Part shown: positions 26,287 through 34,652 of the stretch, one piece after another
Layout of the letters: the number at the start of each line of letters is the position of its first letter
How positions within the stretch are numbered: the stretch's first letter is position 1
Source: Niastella yeongjuensis
GTDB taxonomy: Bacteria; Bacteroidota; Bacteroidia; Chitinophagales; Chitinophagaceae
Direction: 5' to 3'
DNA: 64,000 nt
NCBI RefSeq assembly: GCF_900110245.1
Contig: NZ_FOCZ01000021.1
Coordinates: 47,280-111,279, forward strand
Translations under genes and position numbers: made by a program
The notes under the pieces: generated by a model
Databases searched by the model: none
Told to the model about the DNA's origin: nothing
The model's input: only the letters and a program-made list of their open reading frames with translations

Positions 26287-26790
26287 TTATTCGTAATCAA
26301 GATCCACGCTGGGCGATCCATTGGTATAAACAGGTGAAGCACTTGTATCTTCAATTGTAGTTGTAAAATATACCGTTCTCACCCTGATGGCATCCTTCCG
26401 GTCTTCTGTAATTACCTGTAAACGCGACAATGGTTGTCCGATGGCATTTGCAGCCTGGTCGGTTGGTTGCCAGCCCTGCAGGGCTTTATAAAGCTTTGCT
26501 TCAATTTCATAACCAGCAATAGCCTTATCACTAACTGTGTCCGGAGCCGTAACAGGAGGAAACGCCAGGCGCAGTTGAATGGTAACATCTCCCCATTGTC
26601 CCATTTCACTTTCATCACCAAAATAAGAGGGCGTAAAATCAATTAATATGCAGGGCCAGGAAATGGCTGGTGTTGAATCGGTATTGTCGATCTGACGCCA
26701 ATCCTGTTCAACCAGCAATATTTCAGGGACCGCTTGTTGTATGCGGGTTTTTAATGCGAGTAAAAGCAATGAGTAATACGATTGATACAT
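26287..26790 (-). CDS. tail completion/terminator-like protein, opposite strand
   Basis: A 167-residue protein from the ATG at 26790 ('MYQSYYSLLLLALKTRIQQAVPEILLVEQDW'). 'SWPCILIDFTPSYFGDESEMGQWGDVTIQLRLAF' (about 44-77) and 'IEAKLYKALQGW' followed by 'RVRTVYFTTTIEDTS' follow the pattern of small phage tail completion or terminator proteins (Mu gp37/DUF1834 or DUF3168 style) that cap the tail tube. If correct, it would close the head-proximal end of a headless tail. It is the only tail-type gene on the minus strand and would need its own promoter, in the 262-base gap before 27053. The call is by pattern, medium confidence. Confidence 0.5.
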   Translation of the reverse strand: MYQSYYSLLLLALKTRIQQAVPEILLVEQDWRQIDNTDSTPAISWPCILIDFTPSYFGDESEMGQWGDVTIQLRLAFPPVTAPDTVSDKAIAGYEIEAKLYKALQGWQPTDQAANAIGQPLSRLQVITEDRKDAIRVRTVYFTTTIEDTSASPVYTNGSPSVDLDYE

Positions 26791-27052
26791 AGTTGCGTGC
26801 TTATTATACCTCAAAAATCGCTTATTCAGGGGGCAGTTTAAAAACGCAAAAAGTATGATACCGCAGTTACCTGCGTATATAACCGAAACCGATGCAATGT
26901 CATAGATCCCTCATTTTGAAAGCCTTGTTATTCGTTGCAGATTTGTATTGTCAACGGCACGGAACATTTCTACAAATACCGGCAACAACAGTGAAAACAC
27001 AAGTAACCGGTCAGCCCCGTAAGGCTGCACCCGGATATTTTGAAAACAAACT

Positions 27053-27358
27053 ATGCAGATAAATGAAATGATCGTAAGTGCGCTTACCGGTGTAGCAACA
27101 GCAACAGTAACCTGGTATGCCGCCCGTAACAAAAACAAAGCCGAAACCTATGTAAGCGAATTAGATGCAGTTGAAAGAGCTGTAAAGGTATGGCGGGAGT
27201 TGGGTGAAGAAATGCAACTGAAATATGAAGCATTACATGATGAAATAGAATTACTGCGTGTAGAGGTTAAAGTATTGCGCGAAGAGAACAGGCAGTTAAA
27301 GCAGGAGAACCAGCGACTATTACAACAAATAAATACATTGACCGGTGAAAAAGGCTAA
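27053..27358 (+). CDS. one-helix membrane protein with coiled coil (holin-like?)
   Basis: A 101-residue protein with a single short membrane-like segment near the N terminus ('MIVSALTGVATATVTWYAA', about 6-24) and a long coiled coil after it (about 40-98, heptads such as 'LHDEIELLRVEVKVLREENRQLKQENQRLLQQI'). It overlaps the probable spanin gene by 14 bases and forms a tight block with it and the endolysin. By position it could be the holin or another lysis partner, though the topology is unusual for a holin. Nothing catalytic is visible. Confidence 0.5.
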   Translation: MQINEMIVSALTGVATATVTWYAARNKNKAETYVSELDAVERAVKVWRELGEEMQLKYEALHDEIELLRVEVKVLREENRQLKQENQRLLQQINTLTGEKG

Positions 27359-27857
27359 TGCAATATTCATAACCATTTTGGCAGTGTATGTTATCATCAT
27401 GATGACATTGCTGTTTAGCTGCAGAACCAGTAAGCCGGTTGTAGACCAGGTTAAGGACAGTACCGTTATCAAATACTATTACCGGGATACTATGATCACC
27501 CTGCCTGGCGATACGGTTCAACTAATTGCCACGGTACCCTGCCCGGAAGCAAAATGGCAGGCTCAGGCGAAGGGCGGAAGATCGATGCTGATAGCCAGTT
27601 TGAACAACGGGGAGCTAAGCATCGACTGCAAACAAGACAGTTTATTAGTACGCATATCCTTATTGGAAAAAGAACTCGAACGAAAAACCAACACCATTGT
27701 GCGTGTTCCGGTACCGCAGGAAGTGATCCAGTACCGGACGCCCTGGTGGGCTAAAATAGCGCTGGCCTTAAGTCTGTTATTTATAACCGCCTTTTGCATT
27801 AAGAACTGGCGATTGGTGATCGAAGGTGCAAAAGCAATTATACAATTCTTTATATGA
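27345..27857 (+). CDS. probable unimolecular spanin (lysis protein)
   Basis: A 170-residue protein with both anchors of a u-spanin. The N-terminal signal ends at the lipobox 'TLLFSC' (Cys26), predicting outer-membrane attachment, and a C-terminal transmembrane helix ('TPWWAKIALALSLLFITAFCIKNW', about 132-155) would sit in the inner membrane. The periplasmic span of about 105 residues could link the two membranes, which is how single-protein spanins such as T1 gp11 are thought to drive the last step of lysis. Translation begins at GTG 27345 inside the preceding gene, and the endolysin start overlaps its end (ATGA), a compact lysis cassette. Family identity is not established; the topology is read directly. 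Confidence 0.6.
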   Translation: MKKANAIFITILAVYVIIMMTLLFSCRTSKPVVDQVKDSTVIKYYYRDTMITLPGDTVQLIATVPCPEAKWQAQAKGGRSMLIASLNNGELSIDCKQDSLLVRISLLEKELERKTNTIVRVPVPQEVIQYRTPWWAKIALALSLLFITAFCIKNWRLVIEGAKAIIQFFI

Positions 27858-28330
27858 TACTTTCTGCAAGGGCACTTGATATAGCCACTACCCAGATAGG
27901 AGTGCACGAAAAAGGCTCCAGTAATTCAGGGCCGGAGGTTGATAAATACCTGAAGAGCGTAGGGCTTACGCCCGGCTTTCCCTGGTGTATGGCGTTTGTA
28001 TACTGGTGTTATAGCCAGGCGGCACAGGAATCGGGAGTTGCCAATTTTTTGATAAAGACCGGTGGTGTACTCCATCAATGGAATGAGCAGCAACCAGTGA
28101 GAAAGATCATACTCGATAAAGTACTTAAAGACCCTGCCATCATTCAGCCTGGCGCCGTATTCATTATGGATTATGGAAAAGGTACCGGTCATACCGGCCT
28201 GGTAGAAAAGATCCATGGTTCCTATGTAGATACTATTGAAGGCAATACCAATGATGAAGGAAGCCGGGAAGGCTATGAGGTTTGCCGCCGTACCAGGAGG
28301 CTGACATCTATAAAAGGGTTCATTCAATAA
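27854..28330 (+). CDS. CHAP-domain endolysin
   Basis: A 158-residue peptidoglycan hydrolase of the CHAP/NlpC-P60-like cysteine amidase type. 'IGVHEKGSSNSGPEVDKYLKSVGLTPGFPWCMAFVYWCY' carries the catalytic Cys45 in the usual P-W-C-x-x-F setting, and 'GKGTGHTGLVEKI' holds His113, with 'TIEGNTN' after it completing the active-site signature. There is no signal peptide, so release to the wall would need a holin-like partner, as expected in a phage-type lysis cassette. It overlaps the spanin-like gene by 4 bases and precedes the sheath gene. Good family confidence. Confidence 0.85.
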   Translation: MILSARALDIATTQIGVHEKGSSNSGPEVDKYLKSVGLTPGFPWCMAFVYWCYSQAAQESGVANFLIKTGGVLHQWNEQQPVRKIILDKVLKDPAIIQPGAVFIMDYGKGTGHTGLVEKIHGSYVDTIEGNTNDEGSREGYEVCRRTRRLTSIKGFIQ

Positions 28331-28386
28331 AACAGATCATGGACGATCATGACACTTCAAAAATTTAAAATTTTCAAATTCTCATT

Positions 28387-29532
28387 ATGTCATTACCCAA
28401 AGTAAGTATTCTCTACAGCAATGGCAACCTGTTACAGGACGTAGATGCTGTAGATGGGATTGCAGCACTCTGCGGAACCGGCTCTACGGCCGGTTTGCTG
28501 GGAGTGCCCACAACGGTGTACAGCCTTGAAGATGCCGAAGGCAAGGGTTTTACCGAAGCTGCCGAACCAGACTTATACCGTCATTTAAAAGAGTTTTACG
28601 GTGAGTTGTCTGGCAACCAGGAATTACACATCATGCTGGTGCCAAACACCATGACCATGGACCAAATGCTCGACAATACCAATGAAGCCGGTGCCAAGAA
28701 ATTGATCGCCGATGCGCAGGGTAAAGTAAGATTGCTGGGCGTATTTCATAAACCCGCAGCCGGCTATAATGGCGGTACTGATTTTATCGATACACAGGTA
28801 GGTGCAGCTATCACCAAGGCAAAAGCTTTTGCTGAAGCCCGATTGGCTGAACTGGTTCCCATTCGCATTTTGATTGAAGGACGTGTAGTGAATGCCAGTG
28901 CCAGCAACACGCTGCAACCTAAGACAAGCAGCAATGGTTATGCCGGCGTAGTAGTCGGTGGTACCCGCCCCGACGGATCTGCATCAGTAGGTTTGGCTTT
29001 GGGTAGAGCGGTAAAGTATGGTGCTCATATCAAATTGGGTAAAGTAGCCAATGGCCCGCTTTCTATTACCACAGCCTATATTGGCGACAAACTGATCAAA
29101 GATGTTACAGGTTTGGCTGAATTGCACGATGCTGGTTTTATCAGCTTTATGCAACATCCACAAAAGGCAGGTTTCTATTTTGGGATCGACCGCATGAGCA
29201 GCTCAGATGATTATCGCCTGCTGGCATATGGCCGTGTGGTGGATAAAGCCGCTGTAATTGCCGCTGCTGTATATGTAGAAGACCTGGAAAGCGAAGTAGC
29301 AGTTGATGCAGATGGTAAGATCGCGGTAGGTATACTGTCACATCTTAAAGCAAAGATCACGCAACAGATCAATGTGGCCATGGCCGATCAAATCAGTGGC
29401 GTGGAAGTATATATCAATCCTGCACAAAATGTGATCAGCACCGGTAAATTAAGTGTACAACTTCGTATTCGTCCGTTCGGATATACTTCATTCATTGATG
29501 TTGACCTGGGTCTTGTTGCCCCGGCCATCTAA
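28387..29532 (+). CDS. contractile tail sheath protein (DUF2586-type)
   Basis: A 381-residue sheath protein. 'VSILYSNGNLLQDVDAVDGIAALCGTGSTAG' at the N terminus and the C-terminal 'NVISTGKLSVQLRIRPFGYTSFIDVDLGLVAPAI' follow the DUF2586 sheath family found in Bacteroidota phages. The 'PFGY..FIDVDLGL' ending is the strand that interlocks neighbouring subunits in contractile sheaths. A contractile sheath implies an injection or killing machine of the P2/Mu/R-pyocin class. It opens the tail structural operon and is followed 10 bases later by the tube gene. Confidence 0.85.
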   Translation: MSLPKVSILYSNGNLLQDVDAVDGIAALCGTGSTAGLLGVPTTVYSLEDAEGKGFTEAAEPDLYRHLKEFYGELSGNQELHIMLVPNTMTMDQMLDNTNEAGAKKLIADAQGKVRLLGVFHKPAAGYNGGTDFIDTQVGAAITKAKAFAEARLAELVPIRILIEGRVVNASASNTLQPKTSSNGYAGVVVGGTRPDGSASVGLALGRAVKYGAHIKLGKVANGPLSITTAYIGDKLIKDVTGLAELHDAGFISFMQHPQKAGFYFGIDRMSSSDDYRLLAYGRVVDKAAVIAAAVYVEDLESEVAVDADGKIAVGILSHLKAKITQQINVAMADQISGVEVYINPAQNVISTGKLSVQLRIRPFGYTSFIDVDLGLVAPAI

Positions 29533-29542
29533 AAAATAATTT

Positions 29543-29977
29543 ATGCCAACATTTAGCACAAAAGAATGCGCCTGGGCGCATGTATCTGTAACCCTGTTAG
29601 GCCGCACCATCGTAGGCCTGCGTGGTTTTGAATTTAAGAAAACGGTTGAAAAAGAGCATCTCTATGCAGCCGGTGACCTGCCGATTGACATCCAAAGCGG
29701 TCAGCAAAAATTTGAAGGCAACCTGAAGCTGTTGAAGTTTGAGGTAGATATGTTGAACGATGCGGCGGCCAGTGCCAACTATACCGACATTCTGGAGGTA
29801 CCGCATGACCTGATCGTAATTACGTGCGATTATAAAAAACGGGATACCGATCCTACTCGCACCATTACTGTATCAGGCGTTGCATTCAACGAATTGACCC
29901 TGACCATGGAGCAAAACGCAAAAATGACCGAAGTAACGCTACCGTTCCTGGCCATGAACATTGAATACAGTAACTAG
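29543..29977 (+). CDS. tail tube protein
   Basis: A 144-residue protein directly after the sheath gene, the standard place of the inner-tube subunit. Size and beta-rich pattern fit: 'KECAWAHVSVTLLGRTIVGLRGFEFKKTVEKEHLYAAGDLPIDIQSGQQKFEGNLKLLKFEVDML' and 'TRTITVSGVAFNELTLTMEQNAKMTEVTLPFLAMNIEY' resemble the P2 FII/Mu tube fold. It polymerises into the rigid tube inside the sheath. The call rests on order, length and pattern. Confidence 0.8.
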   Translation: MPTFSTKECAWAHVSVTLLGRTIVGLRGFEFKKTVEKEHLYAAGDLPIDIQSGQQKFEGNLKLLKFEVDMLNDAAASANYTDILEVPHDLIVITCDYKKRDTDPTRTITVSGVAFNELTLTMEQNAKMTEVTLPFLAMNIEYSN

Positions 29978-29999
29978 AAAATTGCATAATCCCATCACA

Positions 30000-30422
30000 A
30001 TGATACAAACAGACAACACCAACAAAGGATCAATTAAGGAAATAAGAGAGCGCGAACGAAAAGAACAGGAAACCAAATTGCGCCAACAATGCCAGGAACT
30101 GGCGTATGAGCGCTTTGGTGAAGAACAGGTAATAAAATGGGGCAATCAATACAAAGGATTGTGGTATTTACCGGTAATGGATGAAAGCGATGAAAACATT
30201 GAAGTAATTGCTTTGATGAAGCCGATCAACCGCCACATTCTTTCGTACGCTTCAACTAAAATTTCCGACGAAGGCCTGTACGCATTCCTGGAACAATGTA
30301 TGCGCGAATGTTTTATCGCCGGCGACAACTCCATATTGGATGACGACGATTATTTCATTCCTGCAGCCATGAAGTTCAACGCAATTCTGGAAGGTAAAAA
30401 AGCGGCTCTACTAAAAAGGTAA
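30000..30422 (+). CDS. tail assembly chaperone (zero-frame product)
   Basis: A 140-residue protein from the ATG at 30000 ('MIQTDNTNKGSIKEIRERERK'); an upstream in-frame alternative start at 29961 overlaps the tube gene and is less likely. The first 40 residues are charged and helical, then 'WYLPVMDESDENIEVIALMKPINRHILSYASTKI' suggests a small alpha/beta domain like phage tail chaperones. It lies between the tube and tape-measure genes, where contractile phages encode a chaperone pair by ribosomal frameshifting. It ends at TAA 30420-30422, and a second frame continues past that stop (see next entry). Confidence 0.68.
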   Translation: MIQTDNTNKGSIKEIRERERKEQETKLRQQCQELAYERFGEEQVIKWGNQYKGLWYLPVMDESDENIEVIALMKPINRHILSYASTKISDEGLYAFLEQCMRECFIAGDNSILDDDDYFIPAAMKFNAILEGKKAALLKR

Positions 30423-30595
30423 GCGATGCAGCAGCGAAAGCCGAATACGATGTATTTGGCTTTCTTGAAACTATAGTGGAATACTATACAGGGCGTGATG
30501 CATCGCAATTGTCTGACGACGCCCTGGCAATGAAACTGGCACATATTAACCGCCTTCGCAAAATGGAAGCTGAAAGCGGTATGGTAAACTTTTAA
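30398..30595 (+). CDS. -1 frame extension of the tail chaperone (probable programmed frameshift)
   Basis: In the -1 frame an open stretch runs from 30398 (just after a TAA at 30395-30397) to TAA 30593-30595. It reads 'KSGSTKKVSDAAAKAEYDVFG...' and ends 'LRKMEAESGMVNF'. There is no ATG near its start, so it is best explained as the C-terminal part of a frameshift fusion, as in P2 gpE/E', lambda gpG/GT and Mu 41/42. A run of six A (30396-30401) lies at the start of the overlap and is a natural slip site, though it is not the canonical A AAA AAG in frame. The shared part with the zero-frame stop is only 25 bases. Inferred, not proven. Confidence 0.6.
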   Translation, partial: KSGSTKKVSDAAAKAEYDVFGFLETIVEYYTGRDASQLSDDALAMKLAHINRLRKMEAESGMVNF

Positions 30596-30607
30596 ACGGA
30601 TTATAGC

Positions 30608-32389
30608 GTGGCAAATAGTATTGCAGAATTATTGGCAAACTGGAAGACATTGGAGACAATTAATAAAAAAATAAAGACAATAAAGAAAATAAGTCTTGAT
30701 GTCTTTGATCAACAATCCTTTGGCCCTATAAAGAAACATGCTAAAGAACTGGCTGTACAAAACAATAAATTAGCCCACAGCTATAATGATATCACCAAGT
30801 CGATCAAGGAAACTGAAGAAAAAATTAAAAACAGTACCCGGCGAAATGATATTGAAAAGTATACCAAACAGCTGAATAAATTAAACAAACAAGCAGAAAA
30901 ACATCCAGGTAATGGGGAAGGAAAGGAAAAGGGCGGCGGAGATAACCTCTTAGTGTCCTCCATTAAAGGACTGTTCAAAGCCGATAAGTTGATTAGTGCT
31001 GGCAAAGAGATCCTTGTAAAAGGTATGGACCAGGAAAAGCGAATTGCTTCATTGTCCCCGGCCCTGGGTGGTAAAGTTAATGCAGCGCAGGCCTATAGTA
31101 ATATAAAAGGAGATGCTCAATCAACCCCTTTCGATCTCGAGAGCATGTATAACGCCAACGCAGCCCTGATCCATGCAGGCTCCAGTGCAGAAGCTGCCCG
31201 CGAAGATGTGTTATCTCTGGGCAGGGCTGTTTCCTTTTCAGGAGGTGGCAATGAAGAGTTGACAAAGATGGCTGAATTAATGGCGGAGGTTAAAAGCGCT
31301 GGCAGTATTGCCGGCAAGGACCTTCAAAAGTTCGCCGATGGCGGGGTTGATGTTTATGCTGCACTGGGAAAAAGTGCTGAAGAAGTCCAAAATATGACGT
31401 TGTCTTACGATCAGTTGCATACTGCTTTGCACAATGCCGGTATGGAGGGCGGTGCCTTTGCTGGCGCCATGGAAATGCAAAATGAAACAGCAACGGCAAA
31501 GCTGGGCAACTTCACAGATGCCATGGAAGGCGGTCTGGGCACTTTGGGAACGGCCTTTCTACCCGTCCTGAACAAACTCTTCGATTTTGGTATAAAGCTC
31601 GTCAATACACTGCTGCCCCAGATCATGAATTTTATCCAACCGGTAATTGATATCCTGAATTCTATACCACTGGACGCCATATTATCCGATGTAATGAACA
31701 TGGTGGGCGTTATTCTGGCCGCACTGACACCCGTTCTTGCTAATCTGAAACCGCTGTTCGCTGCCCTGTTTGAAATAATACAACCGCTGTTAGAGGTAGC
31801 TGGTGAATTTGTAGGCATTCTGATGAAAGCGCTCGCTCCCACATTGGGGGCTATCGCAAAACTCGTAAGTGCCGTGCTTGGCCCTATAATAAGATTTGTA
31901 GGTGCCATCCTGATAGGCGTGTATTATATCGCTGGCAAGATCGTGAAGTTCCTGCAACCAATTTTTGACGCCATCAACTGGTTTATTACCAAAATCGCGG
32001 ATGGCATAAACCGGTTCATGGATTTTATTGGGATGGACAAGATCGGTAACAAGGAGGACGCCGCCCCGATTCCTGGTCAACCAATGGAAATGAACGCTAC
32101 GGTTGATGCTTACCAACCAGCTTTTGCTGATAAAGACACCAGTTTATGGGCGGCAGGAAATATTGCAAACCCGGCAGTAAAAAGTAAAACGGGTGTAGAA
32201 AAATCAGCCAGTAAAACTGCGGGTGAAATAACCAGCGGCGGCCCGCGGGTGGTCAACATCAACGGCGTGAAGTTTACCGAGAAAATAGAATTGCATGTAA
32301 CAAATGCCAAAGAAGGTCTTTACGACCTCGAATTAAAGTTGCAGGAAATGTTTTTACGAATTCTAAACAAAGGCGCAGTTATACAATGA
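30608..32389 (+). CDS. tail tape-measure protein (short)
   Basis: A 593-residue protein starting at GTG 30608. The N-terminal 100 residues are a lysine-rich coiled coil; the middle (about 110-300) is Ala/Gly-rich with tape-measure features ('AGSSAEAAREDVLSLGRAVSFSGGGNEELTKMAELMAEVKSAGSIAGKDLQKFADGGVDVYAALGKS'); about 300-490 is strongly hydrophobic with membrane-like helices ('LLPQIMNFIQPVIDILNSIPLDAIL...'). At roughly 0.15 nm per residue it would set a tail of about 90 nm. That is short for a phage but near R-type tailocins; the estimate is an inference. It overlaps the next gene by 4 bases. Confidence 0.82.
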   Translation: MANSIAELLANWKTLETINKKIKTIKKISLDVFDQQSFGPIKKHAKELAVQNNKLAHSYNDITKSIKETEEKIKNSTRRNDIEKYTKQLNKLNKQAEKHPGNGEGKEKGGGDNLLVSSIKGLFKADKLISAGKEILVKGMDQEKRIASLSPALGGKVNAAQAYSNIKGDAQSTPFDLESMYNANAALIHAGSSAEAAREDVLSLGRAVSFSGGGNEELTKMAELMAEVKSAGSIAGKDLQKFADGGVDVYAALGKSAEEVQNMTLSYDQLHTALHNAGMEGGAFAGAMEMQNETATAKLGNFTDAMEGGLGTLGTAFLPVLNKLFDFGIKLVNTLLPQIMNFIQPVIDILNSIPLDAILSDVMNMVGVILAALTPVLANLKPLFAALFEIIQPLLEVAGEFVGILMKALAPTLGAIAKLVSAVLGPIIRFVGAILIGVYYIAGKIVKFLQPIFDAINWFITKIADGINRFMDFIGMDKIGNKEDAAPIPGQPMEMNATVDAYQPAFADKDTSLWAAGNIANPAVKSKTGVEKSASKTAGEITSGGPRVVNINGVKFTEKIELHVTNAKEGLYDLELKLQEMFLRILNKGAVIQ

Positions 32390-32955
32390 GCACATTAATA
32401 TACGACCTCGATCAGTTATACGAGTCAACATTCGGTATAAGGCCTTTCCGGGTAAATGGATCGGGTAACACCAATAAGTTTACGCATGCTTCAGGCTCGG
32501 CGTTAACGACCAACTATTTGAACAAGGAAATATGGTTGCCTACAAAGTTTACAGCATTGCCAAATACATTCGAAAAACAGCAGTTCTTCCTTCCTTACTC
32601 GGTCATTAAGATATCCGGTAAAAAAACCATTGTAAAAACAGCTATGGCTGAACGCAGTGGTACGGTAAAGGAATTGTACAGCACCGATGACTATTCAATA
32701 AGCCTGAAGGGTTTTTTTATCGATGATAAGAATCGGACATGGCCTGAAGCAGATCTGAAGGCATTCAGGGAGTTATTCGAATTGCAATCGGCCTTCGTGC
32801 TCAACAATGCATTGACCGACGTGTTTTTGGGCGGGGAAAAGCGGGTAGTGATCGAAAGTTTCGATCTGCCGGAAGTGGAAGGCGGCCGTAAACATATCAG
32901 GCCATTTGACATTCAATTAGAAAGTGATAGCATATTCACACTGGAGGTAGCATAA
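32386..32955 (+). CDS. tail protein of the DUF6046 type
   Basis: A 189-residue protein directly after the tape measure. 'IWLPTKFTALPNTFEKQQFFLPYSVIKISGKKTIVKTAMAERSGTVKELYSTDDYSISLKGFFI' is a pattern I associate with DUF6046, a small tail protein of Bacteroidota contractile phages, probably at the tube-baseplate junction. The second half ('ELFELQSAFVLNNALTDVFLGGEKRVVIESFDLPEVEGGRKHIRPFDIQLESD') is also typical. The precise role is unknown. Start overlaps the tape-measure stop (ATGA), and the stop is the base before the next gene's ATG. Confidence 0.6.
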   Translation: MSTLIYDLDQLYESTFGIRPFRVNGSGNTNKFTHASGSALTTNYLNKEIWLPTKFTALPNTFEKQQFFLPYSVIKISGKKTIVKTAMAERSGTVKELYSTDDYSISLKGFFIDDKNRTWPEADLKAFRELFELQSAFVLNNALTDVFLGGEKRVVIESFDLPEVEGGRKHIRPFDIQLESDSIFTLEVA

Positions 32956-33938
32956 TGTTTCAAATGACATCCACTGTAAACGTAGAAGGCATAAAGAATA
33001 TCATTAAACCAAATGCCATAACATGGAAGAGAAGTGTCACTGATTATAGTGATACGGCTACCATTAAACTGCCGGCTGTGGCCATGCTCAAGACAACAGG
33101 CGACAAATATGAACGAGTTGAAACCGGTCTTCAGTTCAAAGAGGGTTTGCAAATAACAATCGCCTGCGGTTACGACGGCAAAAACGAACTGCGGTTTAAA
33201 GGGTTCATCAGGCAGATCAAGCCCAATACGCCGCTCGAGATCGAGTGCGAGGGATACAGTTACCAGCTGCGGAAAATTCAAACGTTCAATAAGAGCTATA
33301 AAGCAGGCACGCGAATGAAAACAGTGCTGAACGACCTGATAGCCGGCACACAAATAAAATTAAGCAAGGCCATTCCCGATGTAACCATCGAAAGCCCGCT
33401 AAATTTTTCTGGCAAGACAGGCATTCAGGTGATCGACTGGTTTAAAGAGCAACTGCTGATGACCACTTACTTCATTTTCGATGAATTGTATGTCGGGTTT
33501 AAATATACCCACCTGGGAAAAACCATCAAACTGCAGCTTGGCTGGAACGTGGTAGACGACAATGACCTCAAGTTCAATCCTAAAAGGGAATCGACGGAGG
33601 CGACCGTATCCTTAAGCGCAAAACAAAAAGACGGCAAAACACAATATGCCGATCCCAAAAGCAAAGGCAACGGTGGTAAGCAGATAAAAATGAATGTACG
33701 GGTCGATAGTGGTACTATGAAAAAACTGCAGGACGACCAGAAACAACAACAGTTGAACCGGGGCTATGAAGGATCGCTTACTGCATTTCTTGTTCCGTTT
33801 GCCGAACCAGCCATGGCTGTGCAAATTGAGGATCCTAAATACCCGGCCCGCTCCGGAAAATATTTTGTCGAAGGTGTGGAAGGGGAGTTTGGCTCAGGTG
33901 GTGGCAGACAAAAAATTAAAATAGAAGCAAGCTTATAA
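32955..33938 (+). CDS. baseplate hub protein (gpD/gp27-like)
   Basis: A 327-residue hub-like protein. 'TATIKLPAVAMLKTTGDKYERVETGLQFKEGLQITIACGYDGKNELRFKGFIRQIKPNTPLEIECEGYSYQLRKI' is the beta-barrel hub pattern of P2 gpD, T4 gp27 and VgrG N-terminal domains. The C-terminal 'PAMAVQIEDPKYPARSGKYFVEGVEGEFGSGGGRQKIKIEASL' is the matching end. The hub joins the tube to the spike. It starts on the last base of the gene before and leaves one base before the spike-base gene. Confidence comes from pattern plus order. Confidence 0.75.
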   Translation: MFQMTSTVNVEGIKNIIKPNAITWKRSVTDYSDTATIKLPAVAMLKTTGDKYERVETGLQFKEGLQITIACGYDGKNELRFKGFIRQIKPNTPLEIECEGYSYQLRKIQTFNKSYKAGTRMKTVLNDLIAGTQIKLSKAIPDVTIESPLNFSGKTGIQVIDWFKEQLLMTTYFIFDELYVGFKYTHLGKTIKLQLGWNVVDDNDLKFNPKRESTEATVSLSAKQKDGKTQYADPKSKGNGGKQIKMNVRVDSGTMKKLQDDQKQQQLNRGYEGSLTAFLVPFAEPAMAVQIEDPKYPARSGKYFVEGVEGEFGSGGGRQKIKIEASL

Positions 33939-33939
33939 C

Positions 33940-34422
33940 ATGGGAAGAGAAGAACAAATACGGCAATTGCTCGATGAACGGGCAGCCCGGGTTGGTCCTT
34001 CGCCAACCATGTTGGCCACTGTAAAAAGTGTAGATGAAGGCGAAGCAACCTGTGTTTTGTCCGACGAGGAAACCGCACTGGACTATTATGATGTTCGTTT
34101 ACGGCCGGTGTTAGATGGTAAAGAAAGTATTACCATTTTCCCAAAGGTTGGCAGCTGGTGCCTGGCAGTACGCCTTGAGAACACCGACGAATGGATGGTG
34201 GTGGCCTGCAGCCAGGCAGATAAATGGCGGTTAATGATCGGTGAAGCGATCATTGAACAGGATGCAGCCGGTTTGCAGATAAAAAAACAAAACGATACGC
34301 TGCGCCAGGCACTTGAATTAATTATCCAGGCTGTAATGAAAGTAGTGGTAATACAGGGAACAAACCCTGACTACGCGAAATTACAACAGGCATTAACTAA
34401 AATTCAAAACATACTCCGGTAA
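33940..34422 (+). CDS. baseplate assembly / spike base protein (gpV-like)
   Basis: A 160-residue protein immediately after the hub. 'TMLATVKSVDEGEATCVLSDEETALDYYDVRLRPVLDGKESITIFPKVGSWCLAVRLENTDEWMVVACSQADKWRLMIGE' is a compact OB-fold-like pattern ('P.VGS.VLV......W.VV') as in P2 gpV and T4 gp5 N-terminal domains. The C-terminal helical part differs from the long spike helix of gpV, so the needle may be a separate protein. Position and OB pattern support a spike base. Confidence 0.72.
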   Translation: MGREEQIRQLLDERAARVGPSPTMLATVKSVDEGEATCVLSDEETALDYYDVRLRPVLDGKESITIFPKVGSWCLAVRLENTDEWMVVACSQADKWRLMIGEAIIEQDAAGLQIKKQNDTLRQALELIIQAVMKVVVIQGTNPDYAKLQQALTKIQNILR

Positions 34423-34652
34423 TGGCTTTAAACAAAGATGTACTGGGAGCCGCCTTGTATAACAAAGCAGGCGCTTACAACGACAAGGATATCGATAATA
34501 TCGATCAGGCGAGGCAGGAGTTCTGGAAAGGCGTAGCAGAAGAGATCATCAATCACTTAAAAAGCAACGCAACCGTAACCGTTCCTGGAACAGGTTTATT
34601 ATCACCACAAGGGCCTGTAACAGGAGTAAGCACAACAGGAACCATTTTATGA
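34422..34652 (+). CDS. small baseplate protein, possible spike accessory
   Basis: A 76-residue protein whose ATG overlaps the last base of the previous gene's TAA. The first 50 residues are helical and charged; the end 'NATVTVPGTGLLSPQGPVTGVSTTGTIL' is Gly/Pro/Thr-rich and would form an extended or beta structure. No family is recognised. Sitting between the spike base and gp25, it could cap or brace the spike. It is not a PAAR protein, as the PAAR histidines and cysteine are absent. Confidence 0.5.
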   Translation: MALNKDVLGAALYNKAGAYNDKDIDNIDQARQEFWKGVAEEIINHLKSNATVTVPGTGLLSPQGPVTGVSTTGTIL

